Origin: an uncultured Rhodothermaceae bacterium
GTDB taxonomy: Bacteria > Bacteroidota > Rhodothermia > Rhodothermales > Salinibacteraceae
Length of the DNA stretch: 52,919 bases
Direction of reading: 5' to 3'
NCBI GenBank assembly: GCA_913056335.1
Contig: CAJXLX010000006.1
Coordinates: 1 to 52,919, forward strand
Shown here: positions 8,633-16,738 of the stretch, in pieces
Layout of the letters: each line of letters begins with the position of its first letter
How positions within the stretch are numbered: the stretch's first letter is position 1
The notes under the pieces: model-generated
Database searches by the model: none
The model's input: the letters and a program-made list of their open reading frames with translations, nothing else
What the model was told of the DNA's origin: nothing
Program-made: the position numbers and the translations under genes

Positions 8633-9421
8633 TTATTGCTGGTCGTTAAGCGCCCAGTCGTAGGGCATAAAATCGACCGTGTACGCACCCTCGCGGAGCG
8701 CCGCCTTCACCTCAGGATCGTCCACATACGGCGCAATGTACTGCTGCACGGCTGCCGCATCTGGCCCGAAGTCGGACTGATACCAGTCGAAGAGGCGCGA
8801 CACGCGGATGGTATCGGGCGTGGCGGGGATCTGGTTGAGAGCCGGCGCCCGCAGGAAGGCCTGCGTCTGGTCCTCCAATTGCGCATGTAGGGCGTGGCCC
8901 GTGTAGGCTTCGCGGCGCAGGGGTGGACAGCTGGCGGCGGCGCACACCAGCGCAAAGTGGATGCGCGGCTCATCGAAGCGCTCGCGGATGATGCCGTGTT
9001 CAATCTCATCGAGCGTGCGCATGGTATCGGCCACCACGCCCACGGGAAGCTCAAACGGGCTCTCGGTGGTGGTCTCAGGTGTGTCGCCGGGCGTGATGCT
9101 CCAGATGGTGTCGACCGTGTCATGCTCCAGAATGAGGGCAATGGTCAGCGCGTTGTAGGCGTTCATCCAGAACGCGAGGCGCTCATCGCGAGAGCGCGCC
9201 TCCAGGTTGGCCGTGGCGAGCTGCTGCAGGTACGGGTCGAGCGTGGTGGCGCGGTCGGCACGAAGCTGTGCGTAATCGACGCGATGTTCGGCATCCACGT
9301 AGGTGTTGAGCACATGGGTGAACGCGCCGTGGTCAAGGGGCTGTGCAGTGGCGGGGATGCTCACGAATAGTGCACAGAGCCAGAGCACGGGTGTCCAACA
9401 GCGAACGTATAAAGGGCGCAT
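8633..9421 (-). CDS. Exported DUF547 domain-containing protein
   Basis: A 262-residue protein with an N-terminal hydrophobic signal (about 9-24, cleavage near ATAQ) and a DUF547 core. Diagnostic pieces are RVDYAQLRAD, AFWMNAYNALTI, the IHFALVCAAASCPPLRREAY block and a late FDWYQSDFG motif. Cys, His and Asn in these blocks are conserved in the family, so an enzyme is likely, but no activity is established to my knowledge. The ATG at 9421 was chosen because it starts a standard signal peptide; the frame extends 24 codons upstream without conservation. It is divergent from the purine nucleoside phosphorylase gene, with a 186-bp shared promoter region. Confidence 0.82.
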   Translation of the reverse strand: MRPLYVRCWTPVLWLCALFVSIPATAQPLDHGAFTHVLNTYVDAEHRVDYAQLRADRATTLDPYLQQLATANLEARSRDERLAFWMNAYNALTIALILEHDTVDTIWSITPGDTPETTTESPFELPVGVVADTMRTLDEIEHGIIRERFDEPRIHFALVCAAASCPPLRREAYTGHALHAQLEDQTQAFLRAPALNQIPATPDTIRVSRLFDWYQSDFGPDAAAVQQYIAPYVDDPEVKAALREGAYTVDFMPYDWALNDQQ

Positions 9422-9607
9422 AAGCAGGGGGGATGAGAAGGCATCTGTCAACGATGTAGAGAGTTTGCATCCCCCTATGAACATGCAGAACACATCAGGA
9501 GATGCACAGGCAACATAATGCTATGACGGGCAACTGCTGGATCTGTTACAGCGCCGTGCGGTACAGATTTGCGTCTTGCTAATCTGCTCATCTGGGCCAA
9601 TATCACG

Positions 9608-10465
9608 ATGCCGCACCCGCACATCCCCGACATGAACGCTTACCGCAATTCCGTCAATGAGGCCGCCACGTTTGTGCGCAACGCGCTGGGCACGACGCCG
9701 GTGCCGCCAGTGGCACTGGTGCTGGGCACGGGACTGGGCGCGCTGCACGAAGACATTGAGGTGGAGGTGCGCCTTCCGTATGCCGACATCCCAGGGTTTC
9801 CTACATCCACCACATCCATGCACGAGGGCGAACTGCTGATGGGGTGGCTGGGCGCAAGGCCCGTCCTGGCTATGAACGGGCGGATGCATCTGTACGAGGG
9901 CTATACCGCGCACGAGGTGGCGTTTCCGGTGCGCGTGCTGGGCGTGCTTGGGGTGCAGACGCTCCTACTCTCCAACGCGGCTGGTGGATTGAATCCACAG
10001 TACACCACAAGCGATGTGGTGCTGATTACCGATCACATCAACGAACAGGGCACCAATCCGCTCATGGGGGCGAATGTGGAGGCCTGGGGCCCGCGCTTTC
10101 CGGATATGAGTGCGCCGTACGATCCAGAGCTCAGTGCGCTGGCGCGGGAGGTAGCGCTGCAGCACGGAATAGAGCTTCACCGAGGCGTCTACCTGGCCGT
10201 GCCCGGTCCTCTGTTAGAGACGCGGGCCGAGTATCGAAAAATGGGCGATGCAGGGGCCGACCTGGTGGGCATGAGCACCGTGCCCGAAGTCATTGTAGCG
10301 CACCACATGGGCGTGCGCTGCCTGGCGGTCTCTGTTGTGACTGACATGTGCCTGCCCGACGCCCTGGAGCCCGCTACGCTCGATGCCATTGTCGCCGCAG
10401 CCGCAGAAGCGCGTCCGCAGGTGAGCGCGCTGTTTGAGCAGCTGGTGCAGCAGGTGGAGGCATAA
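9608..10465 (+). CDS. punA: Purine nucleoside phosphorylase (trimeric, type I)
   Basis: A 285-residue PNP that converts purine nucleosides and phosphate to base plus (deoxy)ribose-1-phosphate in purine salvage. Visible motifs are LVLGTGLGAL (phosphate loop), GFPTSTTSMHEGELLMG, NGRMHLYEGY, LLSNAAGGLNPQY, ITDHIN, VAVPGPLLETRAEYR-like substrate residues and a late SVVTDMC. The length matches the trimeric type I family. The start is uncertain: ATG at 9608 or ATG at 9632 (MNAYRNSV), the latter fitting many homologues. The convergent FMN reductase gene ends 15 bp beyond the stop. A second, distant member of the phosphorylase superfamily lies at 52258-52919. Confidence 0.92.
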   Translation: MPHPHIPDMNAYRNSVNEAATFVRNALGTTPVPPVALVLGTGLGALHEDIEVEVRLPYADIPGFPTSTTSMHEGELLMGWLGARPVLAMNGRMHLYEGYTAHEVAFPVRVLGVLGVQTLLLSNAAGGLNPQYTTSDVVLITDHINEQGTNPLMGANVEAWGPRFPDMSAPYDPELSALAREVALQHGIELHRGVYLAVPGPLLETRAEYRKMGDAGADLVGMSTVPEVIVAHHMGVRCLAVSVVTDMCLPDALEPATLDAIVAAAAEARPQVSALFEQLVQQVEA

Positions 10466-10480
10466 CGCGTGTAGCTTGTG

Positions 10481-11038
10481 CTACTGCACCCGTGCAATCC
10501 AGTCGGCAAAAGCGTTCAGGAAGCGCACCAGGTAGTCGCGGGTGGATTCGTCGGTGAGTGTGCCGTCGTCGATTTTCTCGTGGGCGCGGGCCATCAGGAG
10601 TTGCGGCTGTGGCATGCACAGGGCGTTTACCGCATCGAGCGAGGGGCGCAGCTGGCTCTGTGCGCGGGCGGTGCCGGTAGAGCCGGGACTCGCGCCCATG
10701 ATAGCGGTAGGCACCTCGTGGATTGGGGCTTCGCGGGGCGGACGCGACAGCCAGTCGATAGCGTTTTTGGTGACGGCCGGCACGCCGTGGTTGTACTCGG
10801 GCGTGGCGATGAGCATACCGTCGGATGCGCGCAGCGCTGCGCTCAGGTCAGACACCACCTCGGGAAGACCCTCAGCCTCCACATCCGCATTGTACAGCGG
10901 CACGTCATCCAGATCGAAGATGGTGATTGACAGCGTTTCGGGCGCCATATCGCGAGCGGCGCGCAGGAGGGTCCGGTTGTACGATTCCTGGCGCAAACTG
11001 CCTGCGATGCCCAGTACAGAGAAAGACGATGTATCCAT
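10481..11038 (-). CDS. NADPH-dependent FMN reductase (flavodoxin fold)
   Basis: A 185-residue flavoprotein. The phosphate-binding motif GIAGSLRQESYNR lies near the N-terminus, ATPEYNHGVPAVTKNAIDW (about 76-94) is the flavin-contacting loop, and GASPGSTGTARAQ-like residues follow. This matches the NAD(P)H:FMN / quinone / chromate reductase group, which reduces quinones or metals with FMN. The cellular substrate is unknown. The ATG at 11038 immediately precedes the first strand; the upstream frame is a GC-rich extension. It ends convergently with the PNP gene and sits 58 bp downstream of the DUF5996 gene. Confidence 0.87.
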   Translation of the reverse strand: MDTSSFSVLGIAGSLRQESYNRTLLRAARDMAPETLSITIFDLDDVPLYNADVEAEGLPEVVSDLSAALRASDGMLIATPEYNHGVPAVTKNAIDWLSRPPREAPIHEVPTAIMGASPGSTGTARAQSQLRPSLDAVNALCMPQPQLLMARAHEKIDDGTLTDESTRDYLVRFLNAFADWIARVQ

Positions 11039-11096
11039 TGTAAAACGATGGCGTGGGTAAAAGAGGGATGCTGCAGGAGGGGCCCTGGTGCGGGCG

Positions 11097-12026
11097 TTAC
11101 TGCGGCGGCATAGGATGGTTACGTTCGAGGCGGGGACGGTCCCAGTCGCCAAGGGTGGCGCCGGCCTCGTATGTGCTCTGCAAGAACCCGCGCAGCGTGG
11201 CGTTGGGATCGGGCGCGGTGCGCACGGCCTCGTAGGGCAGCACAAACTCGCCCAGATCGCTGTGGTAGGAAGCGGCCTTGGGGGTTACATCGGCATCGCG
11301 GAAGCCATCGGGTTCAGGGTACATGTACGTGTAGAACGCGGCCTCGCCCACGCCAGCGCCCGGCCAGAACCCAGCGCTCGACAGCTCGCGCGAGTACGCC
11401 TCCTTCATGACCCAATCGGCACAGTTGGGTACGCCGCCCGGATGCTCAGGGGCTTCGCGTCCAGAGAAGCGCGTGGCGGCCAGGTCGAACGCTCCCCAGA
11501 ACAGATGCACAGGGCTGGCCTTGCCCAGGAAGTTAGCCCGAAACGCTTTGAACACGCGGTCGACCTGCGCAAGGGCACTCCAGAAGCGATGCACCGCATC
11601 GGCGTCGTAGGCAGCGTGCGTGGTATCCTCCGCAAACGGAATGGCCTCTTCGACTTCCACCGGGCGCGCCATGATCTGTACGGGCACGTCCAGGGCTGTT
11701 AGCGCTTGCATCACCGCCTCGTAGAACGCCGCCACCGTCATGGGGCGCAGCGCAAGGGTCCGCTCGTCGCCGCGCGAGGTGCTAATGCGAAGCACGTGCG
11801 CGACCCAGTCGACCTCGATGGAGAACGGCCCGTTGTCGTGTGGAATCGACGAGGTAGTCAGGCCCCGCGGCGTTACATAGAGCGCCGAGCCCCACGAGTG
11901 GTTGATCCATGGGCTCTGCGCAAGACGAATCTTGCCGATGATCTGTAGCCACATGTGTACAGTCGTGCAGGTGGGTTCCCACTCAGCAAGCGAAGGCAGA
12001 GCGGGCCACTTCGACGTATCAGACAT
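11097..12026 (-). CDS. DUF5996 family protein
   Basis: A 309-residue soluble protein recognised as DUF5996 from its blocks: WEPTCTTVHMWLQIIGKIRL, NHSWGSALYVTPRGLTTS, a middle FEID-like strand (FSIEVDWVAH) and a long C-terminal half with LFWGAFDLAATRFSGR, EAYSRELSSAGFWPG and AFYTYMYPEP. The function is unknown; the strictly conserved His, Trp and acidic residues suggest a fold that binds a ligand or metal. The ATG at 12026 starts the conserved region. A good promoter-like pair lies 42-70 bp upstream. It could be cotranscribed with the FMN reductase. Confidence 0.78.
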   Translation of the reverse strand: MSDTSKWPALPSLAEWEPTCTTVHMWLQIIGKIRLAQSPWINHSWGSALYVTPRGLTTSSIPHDNGPFSIEVDWVAHVLRISTSRGDERTLALRPMTVAAFYEAVMQALTALDVPVQIMARPVEVEEAIPFAEDTTHAAYDADAVHRFWSALAQVDRVFKAFRANFLGKASPVHLFWGAFDLAATRFSGREAPEHPGGVPNCADWVMKEAYSRELSSAGFWPGAGVGEAAFYTYMYPEPDGFRDADVTPKAASYHSDLGEFVLPYEAVRTAPDPNATLRGFLQSTYEAGATLGDWDRPRLERNHPMPPQ

Positions 12027-12067
12027 AGGAGATTGGGGGATTGGGATCCGAAACGAGTGGACAACCC

Positions 12068-12096
12068 AGAGTAACACACGATCCGCTATCGTGCAA
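12068..12096 (-). promoter_or_regulatory. Promoter candidate for the DUF5996 gene
   Basis: Read on the minus strand, TTGCAC (12096-12091) and TACTCT (12073-12068) are separated by 17 nt. The expected start is about 30-35 nt before the ATG at 12026. Only sequence resemblance supports it. Confidence 0.4.
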
Positions 12097-12284
12097 GCCT
12101 GTATCGCATGGCGTTCATACAAATTGCATCCCCATCACCAATCATAGGGGGGCAGCTAGTGGTTTGTCAGCCATGAATGTTGCAGTGCGGTCGAGTGTTT
12201 TCTCAGTCTGGTCCATCAGATGCGTTCGTTTCCGGCTTTGTGGCGTTAAGCTACCTTGTGCGGGATGACAATTAGGGCCAGAAT

Positions 12285-12318
12285 AGATCTGACAGGTCTT
12301 TGGAGACCTGTCAGATCT
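12285..12318. repeat. Perfect 15-bp inverted repeat (REP-like palindrome)
   Basis: AGATCTGACAGGTCT (12285-12299) pairs exactly with AGACCTGTCAGATCT (12304-12318) across a TTGG loop. It lies 29 bp past the antiporter stop, in a 321-bp gap that otherwise shows nothing but the DUF5996 promoter region. The GACAGGTCT...AGACCTGTC core resembles dispersed palindromes I remember from Bacteroidota genomes. No long U tract follows on either strand, so it is not a standard terminator, but it could protect the mRNA 3' end. Confidence 0.75.
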
Positions 12319-12347
12319 TTACCATTAGAATCACGCGTGACACAGCA

Positions 12348-14852
12348 CTAGGCTTCAGCGGATACTGTAGCGGCGTCTTCCAGCAGCCGTTTGCGGGCTG
12401 TTTTGGCAGTTTCGGCGGTACGAAGGGATTCGATGGTTTCATTGGTCTGAATAAGCTCGGCTGCCGCTGCCAAGTGTTGTAGATACCGGTCGGTAGACAC
12501 GGTGCGCGGCACCAGGAGCACCAGCACCACATGGACCGGGCCGCTGGTGTGCTTTGGGCGTACACCGTCGGCGCTGATGCCGACGAGGAGCGACGACTGC
12601 TCCACATGGCGTGTATGGGCGGCATAGAGCGCCACGCCGGGGCGCAGCTCCGGCGCGTAGCCTTCAGCGTCCAGCAAGTCTGGGAGTACGGCTTCGATGA
12701 CGTCGGGGCGGTCGCCAAGGGCACAGCGCATGACGTGGCGGAGCATGTCGTCGGTATCGACATCAGGCATGCCCATGACCACGCACTCAGGGCGCAATGC
12801 CTCAGACAGCACGCCAGAGTCGATGCGGTCGGGGAGGCTGCTGGGGCCGGGGGCAAACCGCTCCTCAGACATATACACGGTTAGGAATGTGTGATCGTCG
12901 AAGCGCTGGGCGATGAGGCCCGGCAGCCGGTCAAGGCCGGGGCGCCAGGCAATTGAGCCTTCGCGTTCGTTCAGGAGCACCACCAAGTCGTTGGGCTCCA
13001 CCAAGTCGTCGAGCGTAGTAACGAGTTGCCCCCAGCGGTCGAGCGTCTGCGTGGTCCACGGCACGGCAGGCTTCGTAGCGTCGATACGTCGAGCCAGCGG
13101 CTTCATGGAGGCTTCGGCAGCGACCACGACCAGGTCAAGGCCAGCTTGGCTGCACAGCACCTTGATTGCGCGTATAGCATCTGCAAATCCCGATTCGCGG
13201 TCGGCATACGGCGGCACGGCCAGCACCATGCGCGTGTGCGTGTTCATAGGATGCACAAAGCGACTCACAATGATCATTTGGCGGGTGCGCTCCAGCAGCT
13301 GATCAAGCACGCTGCCAAAGATGTACTCTCGTGCAGTGCTCTGCCCGTGCCACCCAATGACCACGGTCGAGATGCGCTCTTCCTTGAGGGCGCGTACCAT
13401 CCCGTTCACCACGTTGTAGTCGATGCGTGTGCTCGGCATTACGGGCACCTCAGAGGCCGCAGCGTGCAGTACCGCTTTGCTAAGCATCGACTCGCCGCGT
13501 GCCACATCCCCTTCCACGTTGGGACCGTCGCGGACGACCGTGGTGGGGTAGATCGCTTCTTCAGAGGCATCGGCGCGCAGCAGCACAGCCACATCCATCA
13601 GGTCGTTGGCAGATTCGGGATTCGACAGGGGTACCATGATGCGCTGTGGCACATCGGTTGGGTTGTAGGCGGCGCGCTCAGCCTGTAGCGCCAGTTCGCG
13701 CCCGTATTTCTCGACGAGTGACGGCCCCAGAATGCTTGTGACGAGAATAAGCAGAATGACGGCGTTGACCAGGGCCTCGCTAAAGAGCCCCATTTCAAAC
13801 CCGATGAGCGTAACGGCCAGTGTGGCAGCCGCCTGTGGGGTGGAGAGGCCAAAGATGACCCAGCGCTCGGTGTTGGAATAGCGATAGATCCACTGCACCG
13901 CCTGGGCGGCGATGTACTTGCCGCCCCACACCAGGGCCGTGAGCAGCCCGGCCAGCAGCCACACCTCCAGGCCCTGCACCAGCACGGAGGCATCCACCAG
14001 CATGCCCACCGAGATAAGGAAGAAGGGGATGAACAGCGCATCGCCCACGAACTTGATGCGCAGCATGAGAGCGCTGCGCTCGGGCACCAGCCGGTTCAGG
14101 GCATTGCCCGTCATGAACGCGCCAATGATGGGGGCCAGATAGACCAATTCGGCAGCGTAGGAAGCCACAAACACCACGGCGAGCAAAAACACAAACTCCA
14201 TGTCAGCCTGTCGATCAGAGCCCTGGAAGAAGGTGCGTCCCAGGCGCGGAAGCGCGAAGAAGATGATTGCGCCGTACCCGCCGACCAGCACTGCAAACTG
14301 CACCCAGAAAAGCAGTCCGCTCTCGCCCGAGACCAGCGCCGACACAATGGCCAAGATGAGCAGCGACACCAGGTCGGTCACCATGGTGCCGCCCATCGTC
14401 ATCGTAACCGACGGGTTTTTGGCGATACCGAGGCGCTCGGCAATCGGATACGCCAGCAGCGTGTGCGACCCCACCACCGCGCCCACAAGGAGCGCCGTCA
14501 TCAGGTCCCAGCCCATGAGATAGTGGCCCGCGGCCAAGGCCAGAAGCTGCGGTACGAGGAATGAGATGAGACCGAACACAAAGCTGCGCCCCTTCTGCTG
14601 CGCAAACTGGTTCAAATCCATCGACAGGCCCGCCGTGAACATGAGATACAGCAGGCCCACCGTGCCCAGTAGCTCGAAGGTGTCGCCACGTTCGAGCAGT
14701 CCAATGGCATTGGGCCCGACGATAGCGCCCGCCACAATGAGCCCGACCAGTCCGGGCACACCCAGGCGCCGAAACAGCATGGGAGCCAGCAGCACGATGA
14801 GCATCACCGTAGCAAAGATGAGCACCGGGTTGGCAATAGGAAGTGAAATCAT
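12348..14852 (-). CDS. CPA2-type cation:proton antiporter with USP domains and C-terminal EIIA-like domain
   Basis: An 834-residue fusion. Residues 1-390 form a CPA2 antiporter with about 12 hydrophobic segments and the motifs GLIVAGAIVGPNAIG (37-51), MFTAGLSMDL (71-80) and GTMVTDLVSL (155-164, conserved Asp160). Residues about 400-535 and 540-665 look like two universal-stress-protein-type cytosolic domains. Residues about 675-812 resemble a PTS EIIA type-2 domain. In that domain the usual ALPHAR around the phosphorylated His reads ALYAAHTR (741-748), so the normal His position is Ala744. It probably exchanges Na+ or K+ for H+ at the inner membrane and senses cytosolic signals, by inference. 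An intrinsic terminator of the upstream gene separates the two. Confidence 0.87.
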   Translation of the reverse strand: MISLPIANPVLIFATVMLIVLLAPMLFRRLGVPGLVGLIVAGAIVGPNAIGLLERGDTFELLGTVGLLYLMFTAGLSMDLNQFAQQKGRSFVFGLISFLVPQLLALAAGHYLMGWDLMTALLVGAVVGSHTLLAYPIAERLGIAKNPSVTMTMGGTMVTDLVSLLILAIVSALVSGESGLLFWVQFAVLVGGYGAIIFFALPRLGRTFFQGSDRQADMEFVFLLAVVFVASYAAELVYLAPIIGAFMTGNALNRLVPERSALMLRIKFVGDALFIPFFLISVGMLVDASVLVQGLEVWLLAGLLTALVWGGKYIAAQAVQWIYRYSNTERWVIFGLSTPQAAATLAVTLIGFEMGLFSEALVNAVILLILVTSILGPSLVEKYGRELALQAERAAYNPTDVPQRIMVPLSNPESANDLMDVAVLLRADASEEAIYPTTVVRDGPNVEGDVARGESMLSKAVLHAAASEVPVMPSTRIDYNVVNGMVRALKEERISTVVIGWHGQSTAREYIFGSVLDQLLERTRQMIIVSRFVHPMNTHTRMVLAVPPYADRESGFADAIRAIKVLCSQAGLDLVVVAAEASMKPLARRIDATKPAVPWTTQTLDRWGQLVTTLDDLVEPNDLVVLLNEREGSIAWRPGLDRLPGLIAQRFDDHTFLTVYMSEERFAPGPSSLPDRIDSGVLSEALRPECVVMGMPDVDTDDMLRHVMRCALGDRPDVIEAVLPDLLDAEGYAPELRPGVALYAAHTRHVEQSSLLVGISADGVRPKHTSGPVHVVLVLLVPRTVSTDRYLQHLAAAAELIQTNETIESLRTAETAKTARKRLLEDAATVSAEA

Positions 14853-14900
14853 ACATGTTCGAGGTCCCGAAAGGCACCGTCAGTCCAAGGCAACAGCAAC

Positions 14901-14933
14901 AAAAAGCAGCACCTGCCGCAAAGCAGATGCTGC
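14901..14933 (-). terminator. Intrinsic terminator of the flavodoxin-fold oxidoreductase gene
   Basis: On the minus strand, GCAGCATCTGC (14933-14923) pairs with GCAGGTGCTGC (14916-14906) with one G-U pair, and five T residues follow. It lies between the stop at 15027 and the antiporter start at 14852, so the antiporter probably has its own promoter. Confidence 0.8.
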
Positions 14934-15026
14934 ATAATAGGCATTGGGCGGGCCGTTCGCAGATGCAAGGCGCGGCTCACGTTGTGAAGATCGAGCGCAG
15001 ATGCGTGGGAAATGGACAGTGGTGCC

Positions 15027-15785
15027 CTATCGATGCTCGGGGTTCGGGTGGTCGAAGCGGCAGCCAGCTGCCCACTCGGAGCGCTGGTTGCCGTATGCGG
15101 GGATGCCGCCCGCCTGCTCAATCATGTGCGCCATATGCATCAGATTCCACGTCATGAACGTGGTGTTGCGCTGCGTAAAGTCGTTATCCTCGCCCGCGTG
15201 GCTGCCATCGTCGCGTGTGTCGCCGTAGCTGAGCCCAGGCCCGGCCTCGCCAATCCACCCGGCATCAGCCTGCGGCGGAATGACGTAGCCCAGGTGCTGC
15301 AGCGCATATAGAATGCCCATCGAACAGTGCTTGATGCCGTCTTCGTTGCCGGTAATTAGACATCCACCCACGCGATCGTAATAGGCGTACTGGCCGCGGT
15401 CGTTGAGCTCGCCCGAGGTAGCATAGAGCCGCTCAATGACCTGCTGGCAAACTGACGACTTCTCGCCCAGCCAGATCGGCGAGCCCAGCACCAGAATGTG
15501 CGCGGCCTGCACCTTTTTGTACAGCGCAGGCCAGTCGTCTGCCGCTGCACCGTGCTCGGTCATATTCTTGTAGACACCAGGGGCCAGGTCCAAGTCCACC
15601 GGACGCACAACGTCGACATCGACGCCGTTCTGGCGCATGATCTCGGCGGATACGTCGATCAGGCGGCGCGTGTGCGAGGGCTTCGGCGAAGGTTTGAGCG
15701 TACAATTCAGAAAGAGCGCGCGCAGTCCGCTGTAGTCGTGCGGAGCGTCGTCGCAGAGTGTTTGTTGCTTATCGGTAAGAGTCAT
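15027..15785 (-). CDS. Flavodoxin-fold NAD(P)H-dependent oxidoreductase
   Basis: A 252-residue protein of the NADPH-dependent FMN reductase/flavodoxin group. LRALFLNCTLKPSPKPSHT (about 22-40) is the FMN phosphate loop, HILVLGSPIWLGEKSSVCQQ (about 94-113) is the flavin-contact helix, and GGCLITGNEDGIKH follows. The C-terminal YGDTRDDGSHAGEDNDFT block and the NTTFMTWNLMHMAHM helix are typical of this larger subgroup. The role is likely reduction of quinones or other small oxidants; the substrate is unknown. The ATG at 15785 was chosen because the 42-residue upstream extension has no family match. It has its own terminator at 14901-14933. Confidence 0.85.
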   Translation of the reverse strand: MTLTDKQQTLCDDAPHDYSGLRALFLNCTLKPSPKPSHTRRLIDVSAEIMRQNGVDVDVVRPVDLDLAPGVYKNMTEHGAAADDWPALYKKVQAAHILVLGSPIWLGEKSSVCQQVIERLYATSGELNDRGQYAYYDRVGGCLITGNEDGIKHCSMGILYALQHLGYVIPPQADAGWIGEAGPGLSYGDTRDDGSHAGEDNDFTQRNTTFMTWNLMHMAHMIEQAGGIPAYGNQRSEWAAGCRFDHPNPEHR

Positions 15786-15886
15786 AGAAACAGTGCGGTA
15801 CGAATACGTTTTGGGGATGCGATGGGTTGGCGGTTGGGCGTGTGCATCTCGCCATCTAAACAGGCCGTGCGGTGAGGCAGGGGCGC

Positions 15887-16146
15887 TTATGATGCGCGGA
15901 GGGGTTCGCAATGAAAGATGCCTTGCGCATCCACCTGAACAATAGATCCATTGGGGATGGCCTGCCAGTCTTCATTGGTGACGCGCTCGGAGGCGAGGAC
16001 GGTGGCCCGGTAGACGGCGGGTTGGGCATCGGTGTGCGTGGTGTTACAGATGGGGCACAGATGCGGGGCATCGCGCTCTGCGCATCCAGGAGCTCACAGG
16101 TAGCAGCCGTGGGATGCGAGGCTTGGAGTCCGTACAGGCGGCACAT
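15887..16146 (-). pseudogene. Class II glutamine amidotransferase remnant (internal deletion plus frame change)
   Basis: The N-terminal part (16146 to about 16080) reads MCRLYGLQASHPTAATCELL, the start of class II glutamine amidotransferases with nucleophile Cys2. From about 16078 to 15887, in another frame, the strand reads ERDAPHLCPICNTTH..., then YRATVLASERVTNEDW and GSIVQVDAQGIFHCEPLRAS before a stop. That is the C-terminal end of the same family. The whole catalytic middle, about 190-200 residues, is missing at the junction near 16076-16083, so the product cannot work as an enzyme. The rest of the 523-bp gap around it shows no other gene. Confidence 0.75.
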
Positions 16147-16308
16147 ACGCACAAGAAAGGGGGCGGCAGAGCAACAGTGGATTGAGTGCGTGCGCTGTTG
16201 AGAGGTGGTGTTACACTCTATCTGTTTTTAGATACTGTGAACCTTGCAAGAGCCCTTCCGTTTTAACAGATCGATGTTTCAGTTACCATTCTGCCGATCG
16301 CTACGCTC

Positions 16309-16605
16309 ATGCCGATTGACACACTGAAATCGAAGCGCCGCCTGGTCGAGGAATATGGGCTGGACGATCGGCAGGCCGAGGGCATTGTGGAGCTCATCGC
16401 GCAACCCGAAGAGCGCGGCGCCACGGCCAGCGATGTGGACGCGGCCAAGCGCGAGATCTTGATGCAACTGGGTAACGAAATTTCTTCAACGGAAGAGCGG
16501 CTGCACCTCGAAATGGAGCAGATGCGCCGCCAGATGTTGCAGTGGATGCTTGGCAGTGCTGCATTCATCACCGCACTGCTTACGCTCTTTGAGTATGTAC
16601 TGTAG
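16309..16605 (+). CDS. Small coiled-coil protein with C-terminal membrane anchor
   Basis: A 98-residue protein. Residues 1-35 are a helical segment (SKRRLVEEYGLDDRQAEGIVELI), 40-78 a charged coiled coil (AKREILMQLGNEISSTEERLH...), and 79-97 one membrane helix (MLGSAAFITALLTLFEYVL). This plan matches the DUF1640/CCDC90-like proteins common in bacteria, whose role is unknown. The Gln/Ala-rich GLDDRQAEGIVE phrase is the most recognisable family piece. A weak promoter-like pair, TTG at 16198 and TATCTG at 16219 with 18 nt between, lies upstream. It is followed 133 bp later by pyrG with its own promoter. Confidence 0.7.
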   Translation: MPIDTLKSKRRLVEEYGLDDRQAEGIVELIAQPEERGATASDVDAAKREILMQLGNEISSTEERLHLEMEQMRRQMLQWMLGSAAFITALLTLFEYVL

Positions 16606-16659
16606 CTTTTGTACCTGCGCTCTCCACAGGCTTTTCCCGCAGCACCCGCCCCAACGCCG

Positions 16660-16691
16660 TTGATAACGACCGGTACGGCGACCTATCTTAG
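16660..16691 (+). promoter_or_regulatory. Promoter candidate for pyrG (Bacteroidota-type)
   Basis: TTG at 16660-16662 and TATCTTAG at 16684-16691 are separated by 21 nt. This fits the Bacteroidota primary-sigma layout (TTG near -33, TAnnTTTG near -7). The GTG start of pyrG lies 47 nt downstream. Confidence 0.55.
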
Positions 16692-16738
16692 CTGTGGTTC
16701 TTCGTTCGCATTTTTGCTGCATCGCTCTCCTTCTACCT

